This document shows, one piece after another, positions 52,753 through 61,666 of a stretch of 64,000 nt of DNA (the first letter of the stretch is position 1; the number at the start of each line of letters is the position of its first letter). Under the pieces are notes generated by a model. It was not told the DNA's origin and made no database searches. It saw only the letters and a program-made list of their open reading frames with translations. The stretch covers positions 1 to 64,000 of the forward strand of contig NZ_FCOF02000024.1 in the NCBI RefSeq assembly GCF_001544755.2, written 5' to 3'. The DNA is from Caballeronia catudaia (lineage in GTDB: Bacteria > Pseudomonadota > Gammaproteobacteria > Burkholderiales > Burkholderiaceae). Made by a program: the position numbers and the translations under genes.

Positions 52753-53691
52753 TCAGGGCAGCGTCACGTCGCGAAAGCCGAGCGCGCGCATCGCGGGCTC
52801 GTCGCTCACGCGAATCAGTTGCGCCTCGTCGGACAGGCTCTCGATCGTGAACGCATGCCAGCAGGGAATGGCGATCACATCGCCGCGCGTGAGTTCGATG
52901 GCGCCGAGCGGCTCGACCACAAACCGCACGTGGCCGCTCATCACCGTGTAGAGGTTGTTGTCGATGCGCGGGCGTTCATCGCGCCGTTCGCCGTGCGCGA
53001 GGCCGATCGACTGCACGCCGATGGTCTTGAGGCACTCGGCGGCGAGATCGAACGTGCCGTGCTCGCGCGCGCCGCGCTCGAGCTCGGCGCGTTTGTGACG
53101 CATCGGCGAATCCGGCTCGTGCGATGTCACCGGTTCGTTGCGCCGCGGATGATCCTCGAAGAACATGCATTCGAGGTTCTGCACGAGCGGCACGTCGAGA
53201 AAGTCGATCCAGAACGCGGGCTCGTCGCCGAAGTTGCTGTGGCCGTGCCAGTGCCACGACGGCGTGAGCACGACATCGCCCGGCGCGACGTCGATCTGCA
53301 CGCCGTTGACGATCGTGAAGGTGCGTTCGCCCGCATCGAGAATCAGGCGCAGCGCGTTCGGCGAATGCCGGTGCGAGCGCGCGGTCTCGCCGGGCAGCAC
53401 GAGCTGATACGCGGCCACCAGATTGCGGCAGGTCGGGTAGATGTTGTCGGCGATCGGATCGACCATGATCAGATTGCGCCGCTCCGCCTGCTCGGGCGAG
53501 ACGAAGGCGCACGCGGCATCGAGCGCGGCGCGGGCATCGGCATAGCGCCACACGGCGGGCACGAAACGCGGGCGCGGCGCCGGCCACATCTGCGGCGCTT
53601 TCTTCGCCCAGCCCGGCGACAGCGCGCGGGCCTGCAAGTCATCGAAGTAACCTTCGGGCGCGGTCGGCGCCTGTGTGACGGTGTGCGACAT
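52753..53691 (-). CDS. Gentisate 1,2-dioxygenase-like bicupin ring-cleavage enzyme
   Basis: A 312-residue two-cupin protein. The N-terminal cupin has the iron-site pattern SHRHSPNALRLIL (His107, His109) and TPSWHWHGHSN (His149 region); the C-terminal cupin reads MSGHVRFVVEPLG and IAIPCWHAFTIES. Gentisate, salicylate and 1-hydroxy-2-naphthoate dioxygenases share this layout and cleave the ring next to the carboxyl group. GGAAACAGCG supports the ATG at 53691. With the FAH-family hydrolase and aromatic hydroxylase upstream it completes a gentisate-type lower pathway; the exact ring substrate is not certain. Confidence 0.88.
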   Translation of the reverse strand: MSHTVTQAPTAPEGYFDDLQARALSPGWAKKAPQMWPAPRPRFVPAVWRYADARAALDAACAFVSPEQAERRNLIMVDPIADNIYPTCRNLVAAYQLVLPGETARSHRHSPNALRLILDAGERTFTIVNGVQIDVAPGDVVLTPSWHWHGHSNFGDEPAFWIDFLDVPLVQNLECMFFEDHPRRNEPVTSHEPDSPMRHKRAELERGAREHGTFDLAAECLKTIGVQSIGLAHGERRDERPRIDNNLYTVMSGHVRFVVEPLGAIELTRGDVIAIPCWHAFTIESLSDEAQLIRVSDEPAMRALGFRDVTLP

Positions 53692-53733
53692 CGCTGTTTC
53701 CTGTTCGTTTGTCTGCATGCGAAGCGGCGCGCG

Positions 53734-54651
53734 TCACACGGCGAGACCGGCTTTCGCCTCGTCCCACACGGCGTGCGCGCCGAGTTCGCCCTGACGCACG
53801 TCGAGCGTCATCGAGCCGACGCCGTCGATCACGATCTCCAGCACGTCGCCGTCCTCGACGGGACCGACGCCCGCCGGCGTCCCGCTCGCGATGATGTCGC
53901 CCGGTTCGAGCGTCATCACCGCCGAGGACATCGCGATCATCTCGGGAATATCGACGATCAGATTGCGCGTCGAAGCGGACTGACGCTCCTCGCCGTTCAC
54001 GAAGAGACGCATCTCGATGTCGTCGAAACTGGCGATTTCGTCGGCGGTCGTGATCCACGGGCCGGTCGGGCAGAACGTGTCGAAGGACTTGCGCATCACG
54101 CGCTCCTCCTTGCCGCGCACGACCATGTCGAGCAGACACGTGAAGCCGAACACGTAGTCGCGCGCATCGGCCCGCGTCACGCCGCGTCCTCGCTTGCCGA
54201 TCACGATGCCGAGCTCGCATTCGTGATGAATCTCGCGGCCCGCGAGCGGCGGCAGAACGATGTCGTCCGAGGGGCCGCTCAGGCTCGAATTCGCCTTCAG
54301 GAAGAAGCCCTGGCCGCTCGCCTTGTAGGTCGAGATCACGCCGCTGCCCGCGCCGTGCTTCATCTCGTCGATATGCGCGTGATAGTTCGCCGGAAACGCG
54401 ATGATCTTGTTCGGCCATTGCACGGGCGCTTCGAGCCGCACGTCGGCGAGCGGCCTGCTTGTCGGCCCGCCTTCGCGTTGGGTCAGCGGTTCGCGCAGCG
54501 CGGGGCCGCGCGCCTGCCAGTCCGCGATCAGACGCACCATGCCGACGGGCGGCCATGCGCCCGGCTGCGCGCCCGCGAGATCGGTGATGTCGATGACGCG
54601 CCCGCCCTCCACGATGCCGATGCGGCCCTGGTCGAATGTGACGAGCTTCAT
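53734..54651 (-). CDS. Fumarylacetoacetate hydrolase family protein
   Basis: A 305-residue enzyme from MKLVTFDQGRIGIVEGG. The metal site is visible as Glu144 and Glu146 in HHECELGIVIGKRGRG and an Asp in LLDMVVRGKE; GPWITTADEI and MIAMSSAVMTLEPGDIIASGTPAGVG are family hallmarks. In a gentisate-type route it would hydrolyse fumarylpyruvate or maleylpyruvate to pyruvate and a C4 acid. Its start overlaps the hydroxylase stop by four bases. No maleylpyruvate isomerase gene was seen. Confidence 0.92.
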   Translation of the reverse strand: MKLVTFDQGRIGIVEGGRVIDITDLAGAQPGAWPPVGMVRLIADWQARGPALREPLTQREGGPTSRPLADVRLEAPVQWPNKIIAFPANYHAHIDEMKHGAGSGVISTYKASGQGFFLKANSSLSGPSDDIVLPPLAGREIHHECELGIVIGKRGRGVTRADARDYVFGFTCLLDMVVRGKEERVMRKSFDTFCPTGPWITTADEIASFDDIEMRLFVNGEERQSASTRNLIVDIPEMIAMSSAVMTLEPGDIIASGTPAGVGPVEDGDVLEIVIDGVGSMTLDVRQGELGAHAVWDEAKAGLAV

Positions 54652-56327
54652 CGCGTGAGCACCTCTTCCGTGACCACGGCCTCGGGCTTGACGGGATACA
54701 CGCCGCGAATCACATCGATCAACGCCTGCGCATCCTCGGGCGCGCCATCGGAGCGCCATGCCACATGACCATCGGGACGCACGAGCACGAGCGCGCGCTC
54801 GTAGGCGGCGCGCGCCGCGTCATTGCCGATATCGACGACCGCGAAGGGCACGCCCGCGCGTTGCGCCGCATCGCGCAACGTGTCCACGTCGAGCGATGGG
54901 TCGAAGCGCAGCAGCACGAAGTCCCGGCCGAAGAGATCGAGCGTGGAGCGGCCCGGCGCGAGCCACACATGCGGCGCGCGATGACCGGGGCGCGAAGTCT
55001 GCACGTAGGTGCTGACCGTGTCCTCGGGCTCGGGCGTGCCATCGGGAACGACGATCGACGAGCCTTCATATCGAAAGCCCAGATGAATGCCGATCGTGTA
55101 CCACTCGCGCTTCATCATCGCCGTGTAGGCGTTGCCGAAAACGCGGCGCGCCTCGTCGCCCGCTTCGCCCGGCTCGAACACGGCGGGGCTCAGATTCTTG
55201 CGCGGCGTGAGCATCAGCTTGAGATTGCTGGTCGCCTCGTTCACGTTCCGGATCGCCACAGGCCGGCGCTCGAACTCGTAGGTGTCGAGCAGATGCGCGC
55301 CGCCCCAGCCCTCGACCATCGCCTGCAGCTTCCAGCCGAGGTCCACGGCGTCCTGAATGCCCATGTTCATGCCGAAGCCGCCGGTCGGCGAAGTCAGATG
55401 CGCGGCGTCGCCGGCGATCTTCACGCGCGCCGTGCCGTAGTCGTCGGCGACGAGCTGGCGGCGAATCCACGGCATCACGGAGATGATCCTGAACTCGACG
55501 TCGTCGCGGCCCACGGCGCGCCGGAACGCCGCGGCCACGTCGCCTTCGGAGAGGGTGCGCATCTCGCCGTCGCCGACGATCGAAAAGCGCCACCAGTCGC
55601 GCCCGTTGATCGCCACCACGGTGCTCCACGTCCCTTCCGGCCCGATGAAGATATAGCGATAGCCGGGCTGCTTGTCGTGCAACGCTTCGAGTCCCTTGCA
55701 CTCGATGATCGCGTTGGTCGTATAGGTCAGCGCGGGCGTGCCCGTCATGCGGATGCCGAGGTTCTCCTTGACGCGGCTGGCGCCGCCATCGCAGCCGACG
55801 AGATACTGGCACGCGATCGTCTCTTCCCTGCCCGATGCGAGATCGCGCACGGTGACCGAAACCCCGTCGTCGCGCTCTTCATGCGACACGTATTCGGTGC
55901 TGTAGCGAATCCGCACCTTGCCCGTCTTCTTCGCGAAGCGCGTCAGCACGGGGTCGAAGAAATTCTGCGGGCAGCGCTCGCGCTTTTGCGGGCTCTGCTC
56001 GGGGCGTGCTTCATCGCGCACGCTCGGAAACCGCTCGCGGCCGAACTCATAGCCGCCCGCCAGTTGCGAGACCCAGGCGTAGTCCTGCGGATAGTCCCGG
56101 TTGTAGCCCGCGTTTTCGACATCGTCGACGATGCCCCAGCGACGGCAGAACTCCATCGTGCGGATGCCGACCATGTCCATCTTGGGCTGGAATACCGTGC
56201 CGTCGCCGCGCTCGACGAGCACGCAAGGGATGCCTCGCCAGCCGAGATCGCCCGCAAGGGAAAGGCCGATCGGCCCCGCTCCGATAATGACGACCGGGGC
56301 CTGCCCGCTCGCTTCGATTTGCGCCAT
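54648..56327 (-). CDS. FAD-dependent aromatic monooxygenase (PheA/TfdB type)
   Basis: A 559-residue flavoprotein hydroxylase of the length of MhpA-type enzymes. FAD sites are VVIIGAGPIGLSLAGDLG and IAGDAAHLTSPTGGFGMNMG; the middle QYLVGCDGGASRVKENLG is the DG motif. The last 150 residues form a thioredoxin-like domain as in phenol hydroxylase. The start MAQIEASG at 56327 has GGAG nine bases before it; upstream Met codons at 56342-56345 lie too close to that site. It heads the nine-gene operon down to the acyl-CoA ligase and probably adds the ring hydroxyl needed for dioxygenase cleavage. Confidence 0.92.
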   Translation of the reverse strand: MAQIEASGQAPVVIIGAGPIGLSLAGDLGWRGIPCVLVERGDGTVFQPKMDMVGIRTMEFCRRWGIVDDVENAGYNRDYPQDYAWVSQLAGGYEFGRERFPSVRDEARPEQSPQKRERCPQNFFDPVLTRFAKKTGKVRIRYSTEYVSHEERDDGVSVTVRDLASGREETIACQYLVGCDGGASRVKENLGIRMTGTPALTYTTNAIIECKGLEALHDKQPGYRYIFIGPEGTWSTVVAINGRDWWRFSIVGDGEMRTLSEGDVAAAFRRAVGRDDVEFRIISVMPWIRRQLVADDYGTARVKIAGDAAHLTSPTGGFGMNMGIQDAVDLGWKLQAMVEGWGGAHLLDTYEFERRPVAIRNVNEATSNLKLMLTPRKNLSPAVFEPGEAGDEARRVFGNAYTAMMKREWYTIGIHLGFRYEGSSIVVPDGTPEPEDTVSTYVQTSRPGHRAPHVWLAPGRSTLDLFGRDFVLLRFDPSLDVDTLRDAAQRAGVPFAVVDIGNDAARAAYERALVLVRPDGHVAWRSDGAPEDAQALIDVIRGVYPVKPEAVVTEEVLTR

Positions 56328-56441
56328 AGCTGAATGCTCCATCATGCTCCACGTATCGTTAGAACCTACGTCGCACCGCCTCGCTTTCCGGCAGCGGCAC
56401 CTCGATGTGAAGCCACTCTAGCAAGCACCCCCGCGCCTCGA

Positions 56442-56460
56442 CCAATACTGTTTGCAGAGG
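56442..56460. promoter_or_regulatory. Conserved element CCAATACTGTTT-N3-GAGG upstream of hydroxylase operon
   Basis: CCAATACTGTTTGCAGAGG matches the element at 43751-43769 in the first twelve bases and in GAGG at identical spacing. It lies about 115 bases before the hydroxylase start, close to the distance seen for the other copy. Confidence 0.55.
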
Positions 56461-56463
56461 AAT

Positions 56464-56482
56464 TCAGAGGATTTCCCTCTGA
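56464..56482. promoter_or_regulatory. Perfect dyad TCAGAGG-N5-CCTCTGA
   Basis: Seven-base complementary arms (56464-56470 and 56476-56482) flank ATTTC. The dyad begins four bases after the conserved AATACT element in the divergent promoter region, so it is a plausible operator for a dimeric regulator controlling both directions. Confidence 0.5.
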
Positions 56483-56760
56483 TACGCACGCAAGTTTCTT
56501 CCTCTCAATGGATCGGAAAAACGTATTGGTTTCGGCCTGATAGGCATGGCTATCCTGTGAAGCAGCCGATGAGCCGGGACGCCCCGGCAGCCGACAAAAG
56601 ACAAGATCAGGAGACACGACGACATGCCCACGATCCGCAGCGGTTGATGCCGCTTTGCAAACCGCTCTTCAATCAGACCGGCGAGCCCGCTCGCACGGCC
56701 GTCGATTCGCATCCGTGCCGAGCCTTTCAAGGCGGCGGCGCCGCATCCCAAAGGTTCACC

Positions 56761-58416
56761 ATGACCACCCATGAACGTCCCTGGTATCGCTGGTATGTGC
56801 TGTTCATCCTGACGCTGATCTACGCCTTCAGTTACGTCGACCGGCAGATCGTGACCATCCTCGCGCCATATCTGAAGAAGGATCTGGGCGTCTCCGACGC
56901 GCAGCTCGGCCTGCTCTACGGCACGTCCTTCGCGCTGTTCTATTGCGTGTTCGGCATTCCACTCGCGCGTCTCGCCGACGGCTGGAGCCGCGTGCGCACG
57001 CTCGCGCTCGGCCTCTCGTTCTGGTCGTTGATGACGGCGCTCTCCGGCTTGTCGCGCAACTTCGTGCAGCTCGGGACGGCGCGCATCGGCGTGGGCATCG
57101 GCGAGGCGAGCGCCACGCCTGCCGCCGTCTCGCTGCTCGGCGACTACTTCGAGCGCGCGCGGCGCGGCACGGTGCTCGCGCTCTATTCCGTCGGCGTATA
57201 TGTGGGCGCGGGCGCATCGCTTGCGATCGGCGGCTCGATCGTGTCGGCATGGGAACGCGCCTTCGCGCACGGCAACGCGCCGCTCGGCCTGACGGGCTGG
57301 CAGGCTTCTTTCATCGGCGTCGGCGTGCCGGGCATGCTGTTCGCGCTCATCGTGATGCTGACGGTTCGCGAGCCGATGCGCGGCCGGCTCGACGCCGTGC
57401 CCGCGAAGAAGGACCCGCATCCGTTCGCGAGCGCGCTGCGCGATCTCGGCTCGATGGTGCCGCCGTGGAGCTGGCTGCGGCTGCAGGCGCTGGGCGCGCC
57501 GCGCCGCGAGTACGCGCGCAACTTCGTCTATCTGCTCGTGTCCGTCGCGCTCGTGATCGTGGCGACGTGGGGCACGAACCAGGTGCTCTCGGCAGGCCGC
57601 AAGGCCGTGATCGCGACGGTCGGCGGTGTCGACATCACGAGCAACCTCGTGCAGTGGACCGCCATCGCGGTCGCGTTCTACGTGTGCTCGAACTGGTATC
57701 AGGCAACGCGCCTCGGCGACGCCTACGCGCACCGTCTCATCACGGGATCGCGGACCTTCGCCGCCGTCACCGTCGCGGGCGCATTCCTCGCGTTCGCGAT
57801 GAACGCCGTCAACGCCTTCGTGTTCGTCTACGCGAGCCGCACGCTCGGCCTGACCGCGAGCGCCGGCCTGCATCTGGGCATCATCGCGATCATCGCGGGC
57901 GGCGCGGGCATCAGCGTGAGCGGCTACCTGTGCGACTGGGCCAAGCGCAGGCACGCGTTCGGCCGCCTCTATTTCGTCTGCGTGACCGCGACGGCGTTCA
58001 GCGCGGCAAGCGTGGTGCAGTACCTCACGCAAGACGTCACGACCTTCTATTGCGCGTACGCGGTCGCGACGTTCTTCGTGCCGATGTGGTTCGGCCCGCT
58101 TCAGGCCACCACGCAGGATCTCGTCATTCCGCGTCTTCGCGGCACGGCCTTCGCCGCGTTTTCACTCGGGCCGAACATCTTCGGCCTGGGGCTCGGGCCG
58201 TACTTCGTCGGCATCGTCAGCGACGCTTCCGGCGATCTGAGGCTCGCGATTCTTCTCGCGCTCGGCGTGCTGCCCGTTTCGATCGGCGCGCTGCTGTTCG
58301 CGAGCCGCTCGCTGTTGCAAGGCGAAGCGGCCGCGCATGCCGAGCTCGAACGCTTCAACGCCGAAACGCGCGATGAAGGCTACGTGGAAGTCAATAGCCC
58401 GCAGCTCACGCACTAG
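56761..58416 (+). CDS. MFS transporter, Spinster-like
   Basis: A 551-residue membrane carrier from MTTHERPWYRWYVLFIL with AAAGG upstream. YAFSYVDRQIVTILAPYLKK and GIPLARLADGWSRVR are the helix 1 and loop 2-3 motifs of the Spinster-like MFS group; a long central cytoplasmic loop (roughly residues 205-245) accounts for its length. It diverges from the hydroxylase operon and precedes the ETF genes by 41 bases, so it is likely the inner-membrane importer of the pathway substrate. Confidence 0.9.
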   Translation: MTTHERPWYRWYVLFILTLIYAFSYVDRQIVTILAPYLKKDLGVSDAQLGLLYGTSFALFYCVFGIPLARLADGWSRVRTLALGLSFWSLMTALSGLSRNFVQLGTARIGVGIGEASATPAAVSLLGDYFERARRGTVLALYSVGVYVGAGASLAIGGSIVSAWERAFAHGNAPLGLTGWQASFIGVGVPGMLFALIVMLTVREPMRGRLDAVPAKKDPHPFASALRDLGSMVPPWSWLRLQALGAPRREYARNFVYLLVSVALVIVATWGTNQVLSAGRKAVIATVGGVDITSNLVQWTAIAVAFYVCSNWYQATRLGDAYAHRLITGSRTFAAVTVAGAFLAFAMNAVNAFVFVYASRTLGLTASAGLHLGIIAIIAGGAGISVSGYLCDWAKRRHAFGRLYFVCVTATAFSAASVVQYLTQDVTTFYCAYAVATFFVPMWFGPLQATTQDLVIPRLRGTAFAAFSLGPNIFGLGLGPYFVGIVSDASGDLRLAILLALGVLPVSIGALLFASRSLLQGEAAAHAELERFNAETRDEGYVEVNSPQLTH

Positions 58417-58457
58417 TGTGATTTTTCAATCAGGAGTCAGGCAATGAGGTCGTCAGC

Positions 58458-59213
58458 ATGAAGGTATTGGTTACGGTCAAACGCGTCGTCGATCACAACG
58501 TGAAGGTGCGCGTCAAATCGGGTCACAGCGGCGTCGAACTCGACAACGTGAAGATGTCGATCAATCCGTTCTGCGAAATCGCCGTCGAGGAGGCCGTGCG
58601 TCTGAAGGAAAAAGGCATCGCGACGGAAATCGTCGCCGTGTCGGTCGGACCCGCCGCCGCGCAGGAGCAGTTGCGCACGGCGCTCGCGATTGGCGCGGAC
58701 CGCGCGATTCTGGTCGAAACGGCGCAGATGCCCGGCGCGCTCGGTGTCGCGAAGCTGATAAAGGCCGTCGTCGAACGCGAAGCGCCGCAACTCGTCCTGC
58801 TCGGCAAGCAGGCGATCGACAGCGACAACAACCAGACCGGCCAGATGCTCGCCGCGCTGTTGAACTGGCCGCAGGGCACGTTCGCGTCCGCCGCCGAGGT
58901 CGATGTCGCGGCGCAACGCGTGACCGTGACCCGCGAAGTGGACGGCGGCCTGCAGACGGTATCGCTGCGGCTGCCCGCCGTCGTCACGGCCGACCTGCGT
59001 CTGAACGAGCCGCGCTACGCGACGCTGCCCAGCATCATGAAGGCGAAGAAGAAGCCGCTCGAAACGCTCGCGGCGAGCGCGATGGGCGTCGCCGTCGAGA
59101 CTTCCCTCGAAACACTGCGAGTCGAACCGCCCGCCGAGCGCAAGGGCGGCGTGAAGGTGACGTCCGTCGCGCAACTCGTCGACAAGCTCAAGAACGAAGC
59201 AAAGGTGATCTGA
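58458..59213 (+). CDS. etfB: Electron transfer flavoprotein beta subunit
   Basis: A 251-residue ETF beta with MKVLVTVKRVVDHNVKVRVK, MSINPFCEIAVEEAVRLKE and the AMP-binding and dehydrogenase-recognition segment VLLGKQAIDSDNNQTGQML, ending RYATLPSIMKAKKKPLE. With the alpha subunit it accepts electrons from acyl-CoA dehydrogenases and passes them to ETF-quinone oxidoreductase. A copy inside a catabolic cluster suggests a dedicated electron acceptor for the acyl-CoA dehydrogenases here. Confidence 0.96.
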   Translation: MKVLVTVKRVVDHNVKVRVKSGHSGVELDNVKMSINPFCEIAVEEAVRLKEKGIATEIVAVSVGPAAAQEQLRTALAIGADRAILVETAQMPGALGVAKLIKAVVEREAPQLVLLGKQAIDSDNNQTGQMLAALLNWPQGTFASAAEVDVAAQRVTVTREVDGGLQTVSLRLPAVVTADLRLNEPRYATLPSIMKAKKKPLETLAASAMGVAVETSLETLRVEPPAERKGGVKVTSVAQLVDKLKNEAKVI

Positions 59214-60142
59214 TGGCCATTCTCGTCATCGCGGAACATTCGAACGGCGTGCTCGGCGCGGCCACCTTGAACACCGTCGCGGCGGCGCGGGCGATCGGCG
59301 ACGACATCGCGCTGCTCTTGGCCGGACATCACGTGCGGGAAGTGGCGGCGCAAGCGCGCTGTATCGCGCACGTGAAAACGGTGCTGGTCGCCGATCACGT
59401 CGCGTATGCGCATCAGTTGCCGGAGAATCTCGCGGCGCTCGTCGTGTCGCTGGCGGCGGATTTCAGCCATGTCCTGTGCGCGGCCAGCTCGCACGGCAAG
59501 AACGTGCTGCCGCGCATCGCCGCGCTGCTCGACACGGACCCCGTTTCCGAAATCGTCGCGGTCCTTTCCGCCGACACGTTCAAGCGCCCCATCCATGCGG
59601 GCAACGCGATCGCGACGGTGCGCTCGGGCGCGGCGATCAAATGCGCAACCGTGCGCGCGACCGCCTTCGCGCCTGTCGATGCGACCGGCGCATGCGCCGA
59701 TATCGTGTCCGTCGCGAGCGCGGTGGATAGCGGCGCCTCGGCGTTCGTCGACGAGAGCATGGCGCGTTCGGATCGCCCGGACCTCGGCGCTGCGCACATC
59801 GTCGTAAGCGGCGGGCGCGGCATGCGCAGCGCGGAGCAGTTCGAATTGCTCTACCCGCTCGCCGACAAACTCGGCGCCGCCGTGGGCGCATCGCGCGCCG
59901 CCGTCGATGCCGGCTTCGCGCCGAACGATCTGCAGGTCGGGCAGACGGGCAAGATCGTCGCGCCGCAACTGTATGTCGCCGTCGGCATCTCTGGCGCGAT
60001 CCAGCATCTCGCCGGAATGAAGGACTCGAAGGTGATCGTCGCGATCAACAAGGACGCCGATGCACCGATCTTCCAGGTGGCGGACTACGGCCTCGTCGGC
60101 GATCTGTTCGAGGCGCTGCCGCAACTGCAGGACGCGCTATGA
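59213..60142 (+). CDS. etfA: Electron transfer flavoprotein alpha subunit
   Basis: A 309-residue ETF alpha whose ATG shares one base with the etfB stop (TGATG). The C-terminal FAD domain is clear: VVSGGRGMRSAEQFELLYPLAD, GASRAAVDAGFAPNDLQVGQTGKIVAPQLYVAVGISGAIQHLAGM (cited by key words GASRAAVDAG, QVGQTGK, GISGAIQH) and INKDADAPIFQVADYGLVGD. Complete and co-translated with etfB. Confidence 0.96.
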   Translation: MAILVIAEHSNGVLGAATLNTVAAARAIGDDIALLLAGHHVREVAAQARCIAHVKTVLVADHVAYAHQLPENLAALVVSLAADFSHVLCAASSHGKNVLPRIAALLDTDPVSEIVAVLSADTFKRPIHAGNAIATVRSGAAIKCATVRATAFAPVDATGACADIVSVASAVDSGASAFVDESMARSDRPDLGAAHIVVSGGRGMRSAEQFELLYPLADKLGAAVGASRAAVDAGFAPNDLQVGQTGKIVAPQLYVAVGISGAIQHLAGMKDSKVIVAINKDADAPIFQVADYGLVGDLFEALPQLQDAL

Positions 60143-60178
60143 CGCGCGCTTGTTCATCGTATATTCAGGAGCTTTCGC

Positions 60179-61648
60179 ATGACCTCGCTCACGCAGACAT
60201 TGGCCGATTTCACCGTGAAGACGCGTTTCGAAGATCTTCCCCGATCCGTCGTGCATGAAACGAAACGCCTGCTGCTCGATACGATCGGCTGCGCGCTCGG
60301 CGCGGTCGATACGCCAAGTGGGAGAATCGCGCTCGAGTATGTCGATACGCTCGGAGGCGCGCCGCATGCGAGCGTGGTCGGCGCGGCGCGGCGCAGCTCC
60401 GCGACGGCGGCCGCGTATGCCAACGCGCGCCTCGCCAACGTGCTCGACGCCGACGACACCTTTCCCACGTCGACGCACTTCGGCAACGCCACGGTGTTTT
60501 CCGCGCTGGCGCTCGCCGAAATCGACGGGCGCAGCGGCCGCGATCTGCTCGGCGCGATCGCCGTGGGCTTCGATGTCGGCGCGCGCATCGGAAGCTGGAT
60601 GGGCGCGCCAATGCAGATCGAGAACGGCAAGGTGATCGGCTGGAACGAACTCGGCGGGCCTGCCGCGACCATCGCGTGGGCGGCCATCGGGGCGTCGGCG
60701 CATATCGCGCGTCTCGACGGCGGGCAGGCCAATCACGCGTTCGGCATCGGCGGCAGCAATTCGCCGCAGCCCACGCTGCGCAAATGGGCGGAATCCGTCG
60801 AGCAGCCGATGTACAAGTACGCCGATGCCGGCTGGTGCGCGGAGATCGGCGTGTCGTCCGCCTTGCTCGCGCGGCTCGGCAGCACGGGCTTCAAGGACAT
60901 ACTCGACGGAGAGAATGCCTTCTGGAAGTTCTACGGCTCGCCCGGCCACGACGATCACGCGCTGCTCGCCGGCCTCGGGCAAGACTGGCAGATCCTGAAC
61001 ACCACCTACAAGCCCTGGCCTTGCTGCCGCTGGATTCATCATCCCCTGACCGCGTTAGCGCAACTGCTGGATCGGCACGCGCTGCGGCCCGATGAAATCA
61101 CGCGCGTCGTGGTGCGGGCGAATCCCTTCGCGCTCACGCCCATCTTTCGCGAACAGCAGCCGCGCGATCTGCTGAGCGCCGAGTTCAGCCACGCGCACGC
61201 GCTCGCCGCCCTCGCCCACGCTATTCCGCCGGGTCCACGCTGGTACGACGCGGCGACCATGAGCGACCCGCGCATCGCGGCGTTTCGCGAACGCGTGACG
61301 GTCACCGCCGAGCCGTCTTCATCGAACATCGCCGAATGGATGACGGGCGGACAGTGGCGCGGCGTGCCCGGCGGCGTCGACATTCACGCGCGCGGCACCG
61401 TCTTCAGCGCGACTGCCGATAACGCGACGGGCGACCCGTGGACCGCCGCGACGCGTTTCTCGGACGCGCAGATCCGCAGCAAGTTCGGCGTGATGGCCGG
61501 GCTCGATGCGGCAGGCGGAGGCCCGGAAGAACGTCAGCGCGCGGCGCGCGAAGTGATGGACGTGGTGATGGCGCTCGACGAGTTGCCGGTCGAACGGCTC
61601 ACCGAGAGCCTCGGCGAGCTGTGCCGGTCGATGCGCGTGCAAGCATGA
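60179..61648 (+). CDS. MmgE/PrpD family protein
   Basis: A 489-residue protein with the family opening ADFTVKTRFEDLPRSVVHETKRLLLDT, NARLANVLDADDTFPTSTHFGN and KPWPCCRWIHHPLTAL. MmgE/PrpD includes 2-methylcitrate dehydratase and cis-aconitate decarboxylase; the Asp-Asp-Thr segment and HF in the first half lie near the known active site. It ends the plus-strand transporter-etf operon (36 bases after etfA). A (de)hydratase or decarboxylase of a branched polycarboxylic acid is expected; the substrate is not identifiable. Confidence 0.88.
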   Translation: MTSLTQTLADFTVKTRFEDLPRSVVHETKRLLLDTIGCALGAVDTPSGRIALEYVDTLGGAPHASVVGAARRSSATAAAYANARLANVLDADDTFPTSTHFGNATVFSALALAEIDGRSGRDLLGAIAVGFDVGARIGSWMGAPMQIENGKVIGWNELGGPAATIAWAAIGASAHIARLDGGQANHAFGIGGSNSPQPTLRKWAESVEQPMYKYADAGWCAEIGVSSALLARLGSTGFKDILDGENAFWKFYGSPGHDDHALLAGLGQDWQILNTTYKPWPCCRWIHHPLTALAQLLDRHALRPDEITRVVVRANPFALTPIFREQQPRDLLSAEFSHAHALAALAHAIPPGPRWYDAATMSDPRIAAFRERVTVTAEPSSSNIAEWMTGGQWRGVPGGVDIHARGTVFSATADNATGDPWTAATRFSDAQIRSKFGVMAGLDAAGGGPEERQRAAREVMDVVMALDELPVERLTESLGELCRSMRVQA

Positions 61649-61666
61649 AGAGCGGCGGCGCGGCGC

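Larger units (their letters stand above)
56328..56760. other. Divergent promoter region, hydroxylase operon versus transporter operon
   Basis: The 433 bases between the two divergent operons hold two structures: the conserved element at 56442-56460 and a perfect dyad at 56464-56482, only a few bases apart. The remainder shows no gene or RNA that I recognise. The local composition around 56430-56560 is lower in GC than the flanking genes, as expected for promoters. Confidence 0.6.

Noticed and set aside
50021..52951. 976-codon plus-strand open frame
   Set aside because: Antisense to the aldehyde dehydrogenase and acyl-CoA dehydrogenase genes, arginine- and histidine-rich, no domain; a composition artefact.
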